Part shown: piece after piece, positions 25,121-33,078 of the stretch
How positions within the stretch are numbered: the stretch's first letter is position 1
Layout of the letters: each line of letters begins with the position of its first letter
Assembly: GCA_910575695.1 (NCBI GenBank)
Contig: CAJTGJ010000028.1
Span: 1 to 52,993, forward strand
Direction: 5' to 3'
DNA: 52,993 nt
DNA from: Oscillospiraceae bacterium
GTDB taxonomy: Bacteria; Bacillota; Clostridia; Oscillospirales; Oscillospiraceae
Made by a program: the position numbers and the translations under genes
The notes under the pieces: model-generated
Database searches by the model: none
Told to the model about the DNA's origin: nothing
The model's input: the letters and a program-made list of their open reading frames with translations, nothing else

Positions 25121-26293
25121 TCAGTCCCAAGGGTCATCCTTGGGGGATCTGGGGGGCTTGGGCTTGGGGGGCGGGGGCGGAGCGCCGTCTCCGCCCTGCT
25201 TCGGCCCGGCGCCGATGCCCGTGCCCGAGGTGGGGCCGGGGGTCCAGGTGTAGTCGAAATGCTGGGGTTCCTGGGGGCCGGGGTGGGGCTGGCCCCAGCC
25301 GCCGCTGGGCCCGAAGCCGTAGCCGCCCGGGGGGGTGCTGTCCACGCCCTGGACGCGGTCATAAAACAGGGCCCGGGCTCCGGTGATATATGGGGTAAGC
25401 CACAGGTTGATGATGGCAAGCGCAATAGAAACCATCGCGCCCAGGCCAAAGATCAGCAGGGCGGAGCCTGCCATCAGCAGCATGGGGTCATTTGCGTAGG
25501 AGGCGTAAAAAATGCCCAGACTGCCCGACATCACCACCAGCGCAACGACAATCTCCAGCAGATACCAGCCGATGAAGGACAGGTTCAGGAGGAACAGCCG
25601 GCCGGTGTTTCCCAGCATCATCCGTTTGCTCTCCCGGATGGCCTCCATGCCGGTGAGGCCCCGGTCCACGATCAGGAAATTTACCATGGCATACCGCAGG
25701 GTGACCAGGGCAAGGCCCACAAAAAAGGCGGTATAAATGAGCAAAAGCAGGAGTACCATCAGCACGGGCACCGTGTTGGCAAACAACAGGGCGGAGACCG
25801 CGATCAGCACCACTGCGCCCGCGCCCAGCAGAAGCGCCCACAGCGTCCGGAACAGCCCCGCCAGGAACTGGGTGAGCAGCACGTCGGCCCACTGGGGGAA
25901 GATGCTGAACAACGCGCCGGTCTGGGGCTGACGGCCCCGCACCATATCCAGGCAGAAGCCGGCGTAGCCCGTGCCCATCAGGCTTGACCACAGCGAGGTG
26001 ATGATCCCGGTGATCAGCACGCCCACGGACAGGGCCAGCGCCAGCTGCTGGGGGCTGAAGGACAGCAGTACATACTGGAGGGCGTAGTCCGGGTCGCTGT
26101 ATTCCAGCAAGGCTTCCGCCCATATGGCGGCTACCCTGGAGCTGCCGGACGCGGCGCCCAGGATATTGGAGACGATCTGGGAGCCGATGTTGACGATGAT
26201 GATGAACAGCAAGGTAATCAGCATAGGATGGGGCCGCTGGAACCGCATGGCCTGCTTTGCCGACTGCTTGAGCCGTACCCGGTCGTATTCCAT
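25121..26293 (-). CDS. DUF975-like multi-pass membrane protein with Pro/Gly-rich tail
   Basis: 390 residues. The N-terminus MEYDRVRLKQSAKQAMRFQR matches the opening of DUF975 proteins. About six hydrophobic segments follow up to residue 315, including GMEAIRESKRMMLGNTGRLF, another family-typical loop. The last 75 residues are a low-complexity Pro/Gly tail (PGGYGFGPSGGWGQP, then a run of prolines, ending PKDDPWD) that should be disordered and cytoplasmic. Function of the family is unknown. The start at 26293 has AAAGGAGG about 10 bases upstream; an ATG at 26303 is in another frame. Confidence 0.8.
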   Translation of the reverse strand: MEYDRVRLKQSAKQAMRFQRPHPMLITLLFIIIVNIGSQIVSNILGAASGSSRVAAIWAEALLEYSDPDYALQYVLLSFSPQQLALALSVGVLITGIITSLWSSLMGTGYAGFCLDMVRGRQPQTGALFSIFPQWADVLLTQFLAGLFRTLWALLLGAGAVVLIAVSALLFANTVPVLMVLLLLLIYTAFFVGLALVTLRYAMVNFLIVDRGLTGMEAIRESKRMMLGNTGRLFLLNLSFIGWYLLEIVVALVVMSGSLGIFYASYANDPMLLMAGSALLIFGLGAMVSIALAIINLWLTPYITGARALFYDRVQGVDSTPPGGYGFGPSGGWGQPHPGPQEPQHFDYTWTPGPTSGTGIGAGPKQGGDGAPPPPPKPKPPRSPKDDPWD

Positions 26294-26352
26294 GTTGAAA
26301 CATCCTCCTTTTTCTGAACCGCCCCACGGCGGGCGGGATGGAGTTTCCAAAT

Positions 26353-26381
26353 ATTATATCCCATCCGGGGCGAAATTGCAA
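26353..26381 (-). promoter_or_regulatory. Sigma-A promoter for the DUF975-icd unit
   Basis: Minus strand: TTGCAA (26381-26376), 17-bp spacer, TATAAT (26358-26353), 60 bp before the membrane-protein start. Confidence 0.75.
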
Positions 26382-26480
26382 CAGGAACAGCCGCCTGCGT
26401 TTTGTCCGCGCTCCACACGGCCCGGACGCGCCCGGCGGAAAACGGGCGCGTCCCTTCCAAAGAAAACCAGCGGCGGAACT

Positions 26481-26510
26481 TGAATACCCTTCCAAATCCT
26501 GCGGATAATA
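26481..26510 (+). promoter_or_regulatory. Sigma-G-like promoter for spoVT
   Basis: TGAATA (26481-26486) and GATAATA (26504-26510) are 17 bp apart, close to the forespore sigma-G pattern (gnATR, then cATnnTA). In B. subtilis spoVT is a sigma-G gene, so site and gene agree. Confidence 0.65.
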
Positions 26511-26567
26511 GGAGAGGAACAATATAAAAAGCCGTGGCAAGCCGCGGCAGAACGCAGGAGGAAAGCC

Positions 26568-27101
26568 ATGAAAGCAACAGGAATCGTGCGCCGTATCGAC
26601 GACCTGGGCCGGGTGGTGATTCCCAAGGAAATCCGACGCACCATGCGTATCCGTGAGGGCGACCCCTTGGAAATCTACACCGACCGGGACGGCGGCGTCA
26701 TTTTCAAAAAATATTCCCAATTAGGGGACGTATCCGACTTTGCCGCCCAGCTGTGCGACACCATCAGCCGGGTGGCGGGCCTGCCCGCCGTCATCACCGA
26801 CCGGGACAGCGTCATCGCCGCAGGCGGCGTCCCCCGCCGGGAGGTGGTGGACAAACGGGTGTCCCCCCAGGTTGAGCAGGTAATGGAGGACCGCCGCAGC
26901 GTCCAGACCGACCAGCCCCTGCCCCTGTGCGACGGCAGCGACAAGTTCCGCGTGCTCATCGCGGTGCCCATCATCTCCGAGGGGGATGTGCTGGGCTGTG
27001 TGGCCTTTGTCAGCGACGGGGACGCCCCCGCCCTGGGAGAGGTGGAGCTGAAGCTGGCCCAGACTGTGGCCGGGTTTCTGGGACGTCATATGGAGGCGTG
27101 A
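26568..27101 (+). CDS. spoVT: Stage V sporulation protein T, forespore transcription regulator
   Basis: 177 residues. The N-terminal AbrB/SpoVT swapped-hairpin DNA-binding domain is nearly canonical (MKATGIVRRIDDLGRVVIPK, EIRRTMRIREGDPLEIY). A GAF-like sensor domain follows from about 55 to the end (LIAVPIISEGDVLGCVAFVS). SpoVT adjusts sigma-G dependent genes in the developing forespore and affects spore germination properties. The start at 26568 is preceded by GCAGGAGGAAAGCC. A sigma-G-like promoter sits upstream and a strong terminator downstream. Its presence supports a spore-forming host. Confidence 0.96.
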   Translation: MKATGIVRRIDDLGRVVIPKEIRRTMRIREGDPLEIYTDRDGGVIFKKYSQLGDVSDFAAQLCDTISRVAGLPAVITDRDSVIAAGGVPRREVVDKRVSPQVEQVMEDRRSVQTDQPLPLCDGSDKFRVLIAVPIISEGDVLGCVAFVSDGDAPALGEVELKLAQTVAGFLGRHMEA

Positions 27102-27103
27102 AC

Positions 27104-27143
27104 ACAGATCCGCCCCGGGCTGACCGGGGCGGATCTGTTTTGC
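27104..27143 (+). terminator. Rho-independent terminator after spoVT
   Basis: ACAGATCCGCCCCGG (27104-27118) pairs with CCGGGGCGGATCTGT (27124-27138), followed by TTTTG. Confidence 0.9.
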
Positions 27144-27196
27144 TTTGCGAGGGACCGGATATCATGAAAAAGATGTCAAAGTCTGGGTTCCCGGCC

Positions 27197-27225
27197 TTGA
27201 TTCGCGGAAGGGGTGGTGGTATAAT
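27197..27225 (+). promoter_or_regulatory. Sigma-A promoter for the GH2 gene
   Basis: TTGATT (27197-27202), 17-bp spacer, TATAAT (27220-27225), about 60 bp before the start codon. Confidence 0.75.
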
Positions 27226-27283
27226 CAGGAAAAAGAGGGCTGTTTTCAGCGCCTCTGATCAAACAGAAAAGAGGGAGAGCGGC

Positions 27284-28957
27284 ATGGCGCAAAACAGCTG
27301 GGATCAATACTACCCCCGCCCGCAGCTCCGGCGGGACAGCTTTTTCCCCTTGAACCAGGGCTGGACGCTGAACGGGAAGCCCATCCAGGTCCCCTGGCCG
27401 CCCCAGGCCCCCCTGTCCGGCTGGCGGGGGGAGGCGGGGGATGTCCTGCGGTATGAGACCGTATTCACCCTGCCCGCGGGCTTCGCGGCCCCGGGCCGCC
27501 GTGTGCTGCTCCACTTCGGGGCGGTGGACCAGATTGCGGAGGTTTGGGTGAACGGCGAGAGCGTCATCCGCCACGAGGGGGGCTATCTGCCCTTCTCCGC
27601 CGATATCACCGGCAAACTGTGCCCCGGGGAAAACTGCCTGTATGTAAAGGCGGTGGACACCCTCTCCCGGGACTATCCCTACGGCAAGCAGCACAAACGC
27701 CCCCACGGGATGTGGTACACCCCCGTATCCGGCATCTGGCAGCCGGTGTGGCTGGAGGCCGTTCCCGAGCGTGGCGCGGTGTCCTCCCTGCGCGTCACCC
27801 CGGACCTGACGGGCATCGACGTGGAGGTGGAGGCGGACGGGGCGGAGTACACTGTGGCCGTCTCCCTGGGGGAGAGCCGCTTTGTCACGGCCAGGGGGAC
27901 AGAGGGGCCTCTGCGCCTGAACATACCCCATCCCCGGCTGTGGACCCCCGGCGACCCCTACCTCTACCACATGACCGTCACCACCGGCACAGACAAGGTG
28001 GACAGCTATTTTGCCCTGCGCACCGTCACCACCCGGGAGATCAACGGCTATCCCCGCCTGTGCCTCAACGGGGAGCCCATCTTCCTCCACGGTGTGCTGG
28101 ACCAGGGCTATTTCGAGGACGGCCTGTACCTGCCCCGGGGTCCGGAGGAGTACGAGCGGGATATCCTGCGGATGAAGGGCCTGGGCTTCAACACCCTGCG
28201 CAAGCACGTCAAGGTGGAGCCGGAGGCGTTTTACTACGCCTGCGACCGTCTGGGGATGCTGGTAATCCAGGACATGGTGAATTCCGGCGGGTACGATTAT
28301 GTTCGGGACACAGTGATCCCCACTTTCGTGAGCAAAAAGCGCAGCGACCTGGGCCGGGGCGGAAGCGAACAGCGCAAGGCATTTTTCGAGCGCCACTGCC
28401 TGGACACGGTAGCCCGGCTGTACAGCCACCCCTGCATCGTGGGCTGGACCATTTTCAACGAGGGCTGGGGCCAGTACGATTCCGACCGCATCTACCGCCT
28501 GCTGAAGGGCGCGGACGCCTCCCGGTTCTTCATCAGCGCCTCCGGCTGGTTTGCCCAGACCCAGAGCGACGTGCAGAGCGAACACGTCTACTTTACCAGC
28601 CGGGTGCTGGAGGGGACCCAGCGGGGGCGGTTCCTGCTCCTCAGCGAGTGCGGCGGCTTCTCCTGCCGGGTGGAGGGCCACACCGCCCAGGAGCGGAAAA
28701 ATTACGGCTACGGGCAGCCCGCCCGGACCGGGGGCGAGCTCACCGGGAAGATTCAGGCGCTGTACGACGATATGGTCCTGCCCTCCATCCCCAAGGGCCT
28801 GTGCGGGTGCGTCTACACCCAGCTCAGCGATGTGGAGGGGGAGACCAACGGCCTGTACACCTATGACAGGCAGGTGCGCAAGGCGTCCGCCGGAGCGATG
28901 ACGGACATTGCAGCCCGGGCGGCGGAGGCGCTGGCCCGATCTGTGAAAACTGGTTGA
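27284..28957 (+). CDS. Glycoside hydrolase family 2 protein
   Basis: 557 residues, no signal peptide, so cytoplasmic. Sugar-binding jelly-roll (about 20-165: VWVNGESVIRHEGGYLPFSA, GMWYTPVSGIWQPVW), Ig-like sandwich (about 165-255), then TIM barrel. Acid/base Glu393 lies in WTIFNEGWGQ and the nucleophile is probably Glu455 in LLLSECGGFS. It is shorter than LacZ (no C-terminal beta domains) and closer in size to beta-glucuronidases and small galactosidases. Substrate is undecided; I see no clear NxK glucuronidase motif. ATG 27284 follows GAGGGAGAGCGGC. The ferritin promoter overlaps its 3' end. Confidence 0.88.
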   Translation: MAQNSWDQYYPRPQLRRDSFFPLNQGWTLNGKPIQVPWPPQAPLSGWRGEAGDVLRYETVFTLPAGFAAPGRRVLLHFGAVDQIAEVWVNGESVIRHEGGYLPFSADITGKLCPGENCLYVKAVDTLSRDYPYGKQHKRPHGMWYTPVSGIWQPVWLEAVPERGAVSSLRVTPDLTGIDVEVEADGAEYTVAVSLGESRFVTARGTEGPLRLNIPHPRLWTPGDPYLYHMTVTTGTDKVDSYFALRTVTTREINGYPRLCLNGEPIFLHGVLDQGYFEDGLYLPRGPEEYERDILRMKGLGFNTLRKHVKVEPEAFYYACDRLGMLVIQDMVNSGGYDYVRDTVIPTFVSKKRSDLGRGGSEQRKAFFERHCLDTVARLYSHPCIVGWTIFNEGWGQYDSDRIYRLLKGADASRFFISASGWFAQTQSDVQSEHVYFTSRVLEGTQRGRFLLLSECGGFSCRVEGHTAQERKNYGYGQPARTGGELTGKIQALYDDMVLPSIPKGLCGCVYTQLSDVEGETNGLYTYDRQVRKASAGAMTDIAARAAEALARSVKTG

Positions 28958-28981
28958 CACCCGAAAAAAACGTGATATACT
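28954..28981 (+). promoter_or_regulatory. Sigma-A promoter for ferritin
   Basis: TTGACA (28954-28959), 16-bp spacer, TATACT (28976-28981). The -35 box overlaps the stop codon of the GH2 gene. No clear Fur or PerR box was recognised. Confidence 0.8.
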
Positions 28982-29039
28982 TTTGGGTAGGCGCCCTGGG
29001 GCGCAGACCTGACAACAGAACATAAGGAGTGTTTTCATC

Positions 29040-29549
29040 GTGGATAAAAAGGTTGCCGAACTGCTGAACGAACAGGTCAATAAGGAGCTGTACTCCGCCT
29101 ACCTGTACTTGGATATGGCCAACTTCTACAGCTCCAAGGGGCTGGACGGCTTTGCCAACTGGTACGAGATCCAGGCCAAGGAGGAGCAGGACCATGCCCT
29201 GCTGATCTACAAATATCTGCACAACAACAGCCAGACCGTCACTCTGGGCGCCATCGGCAAGCCCGACAAGGAGTACAAGGAGCTGGCAGACCCCCTGAAG
29301 GCCGCTTATGAGCACGAGCAGTATGTCACCGGCCTCATTAACACCATCTACGCCGCCGCCCAGGCCGTCAGCGACTATCGCACGGTGCAGTTCCTGGACT
29401 GGTTTGTCAAGGAGCAGGGCGAGGAGGAGAAAAATTCCTCCGACCTCATCACCAAGATGGAGCTGTTCGGCGGCGACGCCAAGGGCCTGTATATGCTCAA
29501 CAGCGAGCTGGCCGGCCGCGCCTATTCCGCGCCCTCCCTCCAGATTTAA
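29040..29549 (+). CDS. ftnA: Ferritin (iron storage, FtnA type)
   Basis: 169 residues, the usual non-heme ferritin length. The four-helix bundle carries ferroxidase ligands in NKELYSAYLYLDMANF (Glu16) and EIQAKEEQDHALLIYKYL (Glu48/Glu49, His52), with KEQGEEEKNSSDLI later. It forms a 24-mer shell that oxidises Fe2+ and stores it, protecting an anaerobe from Fenton chemistry. The start is GTG 29040 with AAGGAG about 10 bases upstream. It has its own strong promoter and a bidirectional terminator shared with the convergent spoIIQ-type gene. Confidence 0.96.
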   Translation: MDKKVAELLNEQVNKELYSAYLYLDMANFYSSKGLDGFANWYEIQAKEEQDHALLIYKYLHNNSQTVTLGAIGKPDKEYKELADPLKAAYEHEQYVTGLINTIYAAAQAVSDYRTVQFLDWFVKEQGEEEKNSSDLITKMELFGGDAKGLYMLNSELAGRAYSAPSLQI

Positions 29550-29565
29550 CCCGATTTACGGCAAA

Positions 29566-29599
29566 AAATCCCGGTTCCCTGTGGGAACCGGGATTTTTC
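29566..29599. terminator. Bidirectional terminator between ferritin and spoIIQ
   Basis: AATCCCGGTTCC (29568-29579) pairs with GGAACCGGGATT, with an A-run before and a T-run after. Confidence 0.9.
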
Positions 29600-29605
29600 C
29601 AGCCT

Positions 29606-30367
29606 TTATTTCTCGGGCAGATGGTCCAGGGGATTTACCGGCCCGCCGTTCTGATACATGGCAAAGTGCAGATGGGCCTGACGTCCGCTCTCTGCGGCGG
29701 CGGTAGCGCCCACCGAGCCGATCACGGTGCCGGTCTCCACCCCGTCGCCCACCGCTACGGTGGGCACCTCAGCCAGATTGGCGTACTGGCTGACCAGGCC
29801 GCTGCCGTGGTCAATCTCCACGACGGTGCCCATGAAATCGTCCTGATAAATGGCGGAGACGGTGCCCGCGGCGGTGGCGATGACCTTGGTGCCCAAGGAT
29901 GCGCCCAGGTCCACCCCGTCATGGGTGCGCCAGTCCCCCATGGTCTCGTTGTAGGCCAGCGCCTCTGCCGAGTAGTCCGCGATAATGGCGCCGTTCACCG
30001 GCCATGTAAAGACCAGCGCGGCAGGCTTGGGCGCGGGGGCGGCGGAAGCGGCGGGGGGCGCGGTGAGGACGGCGGACGGCTCGGCGCTCACGGAAACGCT
30101 GGGCTCGGCGGAGGGCTTCGCGCTGGGCTTTGCGCTGGGGGCGGCGCTGGGCTGGGCGGTCATCCTGGGCGACGGGTTGGCCGTCGGCTGCTCCCTGATG
30201 GCGGCGGAGCCGGACGCGGGCTGGTCCAGAACGTCGTCCTGCGCGCCCCGCACCAGGTAATAGCCGGACAGTGCGATGGCGGCCACGCAAATGAGTACCA
30301 CAAGATAGAAACCCTTTCCAGAAATGAAATCGCCTAGTTTTTCGGTCCAAGTTCGTTTGTTGTTCAT
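29606..30367 (-). CDS. spoIIQ: SpoIIQ-like M23 (LytM) family sporulation protein
   Basis: 253 residues. One N-terminal membrane helix (about 20-40), then a long Ala/Pro/Ser linker with repeated PSA units (60-115), then an M23 domain. Metal ligands appear in THDGVDLG (His149, Asp153) and AHLHFAM (His232, His234), but the YxHL histidine of active LytM enzymes is Asn here (QYANL, Asn197), so peptidase activity is uncertain. SpoIIQ is the forespore half of the Q-AH channel across the engulfment membranes. ATG 30367 follows GGAGGTGTCATT. A good sigma-F promoter and lone position support spoIIQ over a vegetative M23 enzyme. Confidence 0.82.
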   Translation of the reverse strand: MNNKRTWTEKLGDFISGKGFYLVVLICVAAIALSGYYLVRGAQDDVLDQPASGSAAIREQPTANPSPRMTAQPSAAPSAKPSAKPSAEPSVSVSAEPSAVLTAPPAASAAPAPKPAALVFTWPVNGAIIADYSAEALAYNETMGDWRTHDGVDLGASLGTKVIATAAGTVSAIYQDDFMGTVVEIDHGSGLVSQYANLAEVPTVAVGDGVETGTVIGSVGATAAAESGRQAHLHFAMYQNGGPVNPLDHLPEK

Positions 30368-30384
30368 AATGACACCTCCGATGC

Positions 30385-30414
30385 TATTGTGGACGGAGGC
30401 GAGGCAGTTTATAC
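30385..30414 (-). promoter_or_regulatory. Sigma-F-like promoter for spoIIQ
   Basis: Minus strand: GTATA (30414-30410), 15-bp spacer, GTCCACAATA (30394-30385). This matches the sigma-F pattern GYATA-N15-GGNNANAMT at all but one fixed position. B. subtilis spoIIQ is controlled by sigma-F. Confidence 0.7.
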
Positions 30415-30440
30415 CAGCAGGGAAGGAAAATTGCGTCACA

Positions 30441-30469
30441 TTGATTTCATTGCCCCGCTGTGGTATACT
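30441..30469 (+). promoter_or_regulatory. Sigma-A promoter for the 30509-recG-GTPase unit
   Basis: TTGATT (30441-30446), 17-bp spacer, TATACT (30464-30469), about 40 bp before the first gene. No other promoter or terminator is evident up to 35649. Confidence 0.75.
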
Positions 30470-30508
30470 ATGGCGGTATCATAAATTCAACGAGTGGGGG
30501 CGGGGGCT

Positions 30509-30952
30509 GTGAAAAAGGGGGCGGTTTGTGCGGCTGTTATCCTGGCAGCCCTGCTGGCGGGGGCCGTTCTCGCGGCGCCGTTTGTGAACGACCTCACCGC
30601 GAAGCAGACCGCGGAAGGACTGCGGGCACTGCCTCTGCCGGAGGACACCCGGCTGGTGGAGACGGCATACGCCGCCGGAAAGCTGACGGGCAGCGGCAAC
30701 GGGATGCAGTATTTCGGGGCAGTCCTGCTTCAAAGCGGGCTGTCCCTGGCGGAGCTGGAGGCGCATTACGCCGACTGCGCCCAGCATGACTGGGAGTGCT
30801 GTGTGGAGCCCCAGGCGGACAGCGCCATCCGGGCCGTGGAGCACGGAAGCCTCCGCTTTGACACCAGTGTCAGCGGGGAAGGATATTACATTGTGTATTC
30901 CTGGGGGAGCGGGCTCCCCTTCTTCCAGGAATTTGATTTGAGAGGGCATTAA
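30509..30952 (+). CDS. Hypothetical membrane-anchored or exported protein
   Basis: 147 residues from GTG 30509 (MKKGAVCAAVILAALLAGAV), preceded by a G-rich ribosome site; a GTG five codons earlier is possible. The N-terminal hydrophobic helix may be a signal anchor or a signal peptide ending around AAPFV. The remainder is soluble and mildly acidic, with LPLPEDTRLVETAYAAGKLT and SGLSLAELEAHYADC. It has three cysteines besides the one in the signal region, two of them adjacent (WECCVEP). No family recognised. It is the first gene of a probable operon with recG (29 bp downstream) and the GTPase-NYN gene. Confidence 0.72.
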   Translation: MKKGAVCAAVILAALLAGAVLAAPFVNDLTAKQTAEGLRALPLPEDTRLVETAYAAGKLTGSGNGMQYFGAVLLQSGLSLAELEAHYADCAQHDWECCVEPQADSAIRAVEHGSLRFDTSVSGEGYYIVYSWGSGLPFFQEFDLRGH

Positions 30953-30981
30953 CAAACTGCCGCTTCTTTGGAGGTGAAACC

Positions 30982-33060
30982 ATGCCGCTGACACGGGAAA
31001 CGCCCCTGACCGGCCTGCCGGGGGTAGGTCCGGCCCGGGCCAAAAAACTGGAAAAGCTGGGCCTGCACACCCTGGGGGACACGCTGGAGCACCTGCCCCA
31101 GCGGTATGAGGACCGGAGGGCGTGCTGTGCCATCGCGGACGCGCCGGAGGACCGGCCCTGCTGTATTTCCGCCGTTGTGGCGGCTCAGCCGAGGGTGAGC
31201 TTTGTCCGCCGGGGGCTGTCCCTGGTGAAGGTCCGGGCGGTGGACGGCACCGGGACCGTGTTCATCACCTTTTTCAACCAGGACTATATCCGGGAGGTGA
31301 TGTGCACTGGGCAGACCTACGTGTTCTACGGCACGGTGGAGCGCCAGGGGAATCTGTTTTCCATGACCAACCCCGTTTTCGAGCGGGAGGGATCGTCACG
31401 GTTCACGGGGCTTATCATGCCGGTGTACCCCCTGACGGCGGGGATCTCCAACAATCTGCTGGCGGGGCTGACCCGCCGGGCGGTGGACGAGTGCCTGGAC
31501 GGCCTGCCGGAGGTGCTGCCCGCCCGCCTGCGGAAGGCCCACCAGCTGTGCCAGATCCAGTATGCCCGGAAACACATCCACTACCCCGCCAGCTTCGAGG
31601 AGCTGGCCATCGCCCGACGGAGGCTGGTGTTTGAGGAGCTGTTTATCCTCACCTGCGGCCTGGCCCAGCTGAAGGACCGCCGGGGCCAGGGCTCGGGCCG
31701 AGTGCTGGCGGGAGAGCCGGAGGCGTTCACCGCCCTATTGCCCTTTGCCCCCACCGGGGCCCAGCGGCGGGCCATGGAGGACATCGCCGGGGACCTGCGG
31801 TCGGGCAAGGTGATGAACCGGCTGGTACAGGGCGACGTAGGCTCGGGCAAGACGGCGGTGGCGGCGTATGGGGCGTGGACGGCGGCGCGGAACGGGGTCC
31901 AGTGCGCCATGATGGCCCCCACCGAGCTGTTGGCGGAGCAGCACGCCCGCACCCTGGAACGCCTGCTGTCCCCCGCCGGGGTCCGGGTGGCCCTGCTCAC
32001 CGCCGCAGTGAAGGGCCGGGAGAAAAAGGCCCTGCTGGCCGCTCTGGCGGCGGGGGAGATCGACCTGCTGGTGGGCACCCACGCCCTGTTTTCCGAGGGA
32101 GTGGAGTACCGGGAACTGGGGCTGGTGATCGCCGACGAGCAGCACCGCTTCGGCGTGGCCCAGCGCTCGGCGCTGGCGGAGAAGGGAGGCGTCGTGCCGC
32201 CCCATGTGCTGGTCATGTCCGCCACCCCCATCCCCCGGACGCTGGCCCTGATCGTCTACGGCGATCTGGACGTGTCCGTCATCAACGAGCTTCCGCCGGG
32301 GCGCACTCCGGTGAAAACCGTGCTGGTGGGCGAAAACAAGCGGCAGTCAATGTACGGCTTTGTCCGCAAGCAGGCGGCGGAGGGACGGCAGGTGTATATC
32401 GTGTGCCCCTCGGTGGAGGAAAACGGCGGCGCTGGCTGGGAGGACGCCCCCGGCTTGGATCTGAAGGCGGTCACCGCCTACGCCAGGGAGCTGAGCGAGC
32501 GGGTATTTCCCGACCTGCGGGTGGGATTTGTCCACGGCAGGCTGAAATCCAGGGAAAAAGAGGCGGTCATGTCCAGTTTCGCGGGCGGCGGGCTGGATGT
32601 GCTGGTGTCCACCACCGTCATCGAGGTGGGGGTGGACGTGCCCAACGCCTCCCTGATGATCATCGAAAACGCGGAGCGGTTCGGCCTGAGCCAGCTCCAC
32701 CAGCTTCGGGGCCGGGTGGGGCGCGGGACGCACGAGAGCTGGTGCGTCCTGGTCACCTCCAGCCGAAGCGAGACGGCCCGGGAGCGTTTGAAGGCGCTGT
32801 GCGCCACCAACGACGGGTTTGAGATCGCGGAAAAAGACTTTCAGCTCCGGGGCCCCGGCGACCTGTTCGGCACCCGCCAGCACGGCCTGCCCCAGCTGAA
32901 GGTGGCGGACTTTGCCGCCGACATGGAGCTGCTGAAGGAGGCCCAGGCGGCGGCGGAGGAGCTGATTGCCTCCGATCCCGAGCTGAAAAAGCCCTCCCAC
33001 CGCCTGCTGAAGCGCCGGGTGCGGGAGCTGTTCGAGAAACACGCGGAGCTGCTGAATTGA
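30982..33060 (+). CDS. recG: ATP-dependent DNA helicase RecG
   Basis: 692 residues. The wedge/OB domain is at the N-terminus (LTGLPGVGPARAKKLEKLGL, a helix-hairpin-helix start). Helicase motifs follow: Walker A QGDVGSGKTAVAAYG, DEAH-like box IADEQHRFGVAQR, motif III MSATPIPRTLALIVYG, and the late motifs VSTTVIEVGVDVPNA and QLRGRVGRG. RecG reverses stalled replication forks and processes branched DNA. ATG 30982 follows TTTGGAGGTGAAACC. The GTPase-NYN gene starts 18 bp after its stop, indicating co-transcription. Confidence 0.97.
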   Translation: MPLTRETPLTGLPGVGPARAKKLEKLGLHTLGDTLEHLPQRYEDRRACCAIADAPEDRPCCISAVVAAQPRVSFVRRGLSLVKVRAVDGTGTVFITFFNQDYIREVMCTGQTYVFYGTVERQGNLFSMTNPVFEREGSSRFTGLIMPVYPLTAGISNNLLAGLTRRAVDECLDGLPEVLPARLRKAHQLCQIQYARKHIHYPASFEELAIARRRLVFEELFILTCGLAQLKDRRGQGSGRVLAGEPEAFTALLPFAPTGAQRRAMEDIAGDLRSGKVMNRLVQGDVGSGKTAVAAYGAWTAARNGVQCAMMAPTELLAEQHARTLERLLSPAGVRVALLTAAVKGREKKALLAALAAGEIDLLVGTHALFSEGVEYRELGLVIADEQHRFGVAQRSALAEKGGVVPPHVLVMSATPIPRTLALIVYGDLDVSVINELPPGRTPVKTVLVGENKRQSMYGFVRKQAAEGRQVYIVCPSVEENGGAGWEDAPGLDLKAVTAYARELSERVFPDLRVGFVHGRLKSREKEAVMSSFAGGGLDVLVSTTVIEVGVDVPNASLMIIENAERFGLSQLHQLRGRVGRGTHESWCVLVTSSRSETARERLKALCATNDGFEIAEKDFQLRGPGDLFGTRQHGLPQLKVADFAADMELLKEAQAAAEELIASDPELKKPSHRLLKRRVRELFEKHAELLN

Positions 33061-33078
33061 ACGCCAAAGGAGAATGAG

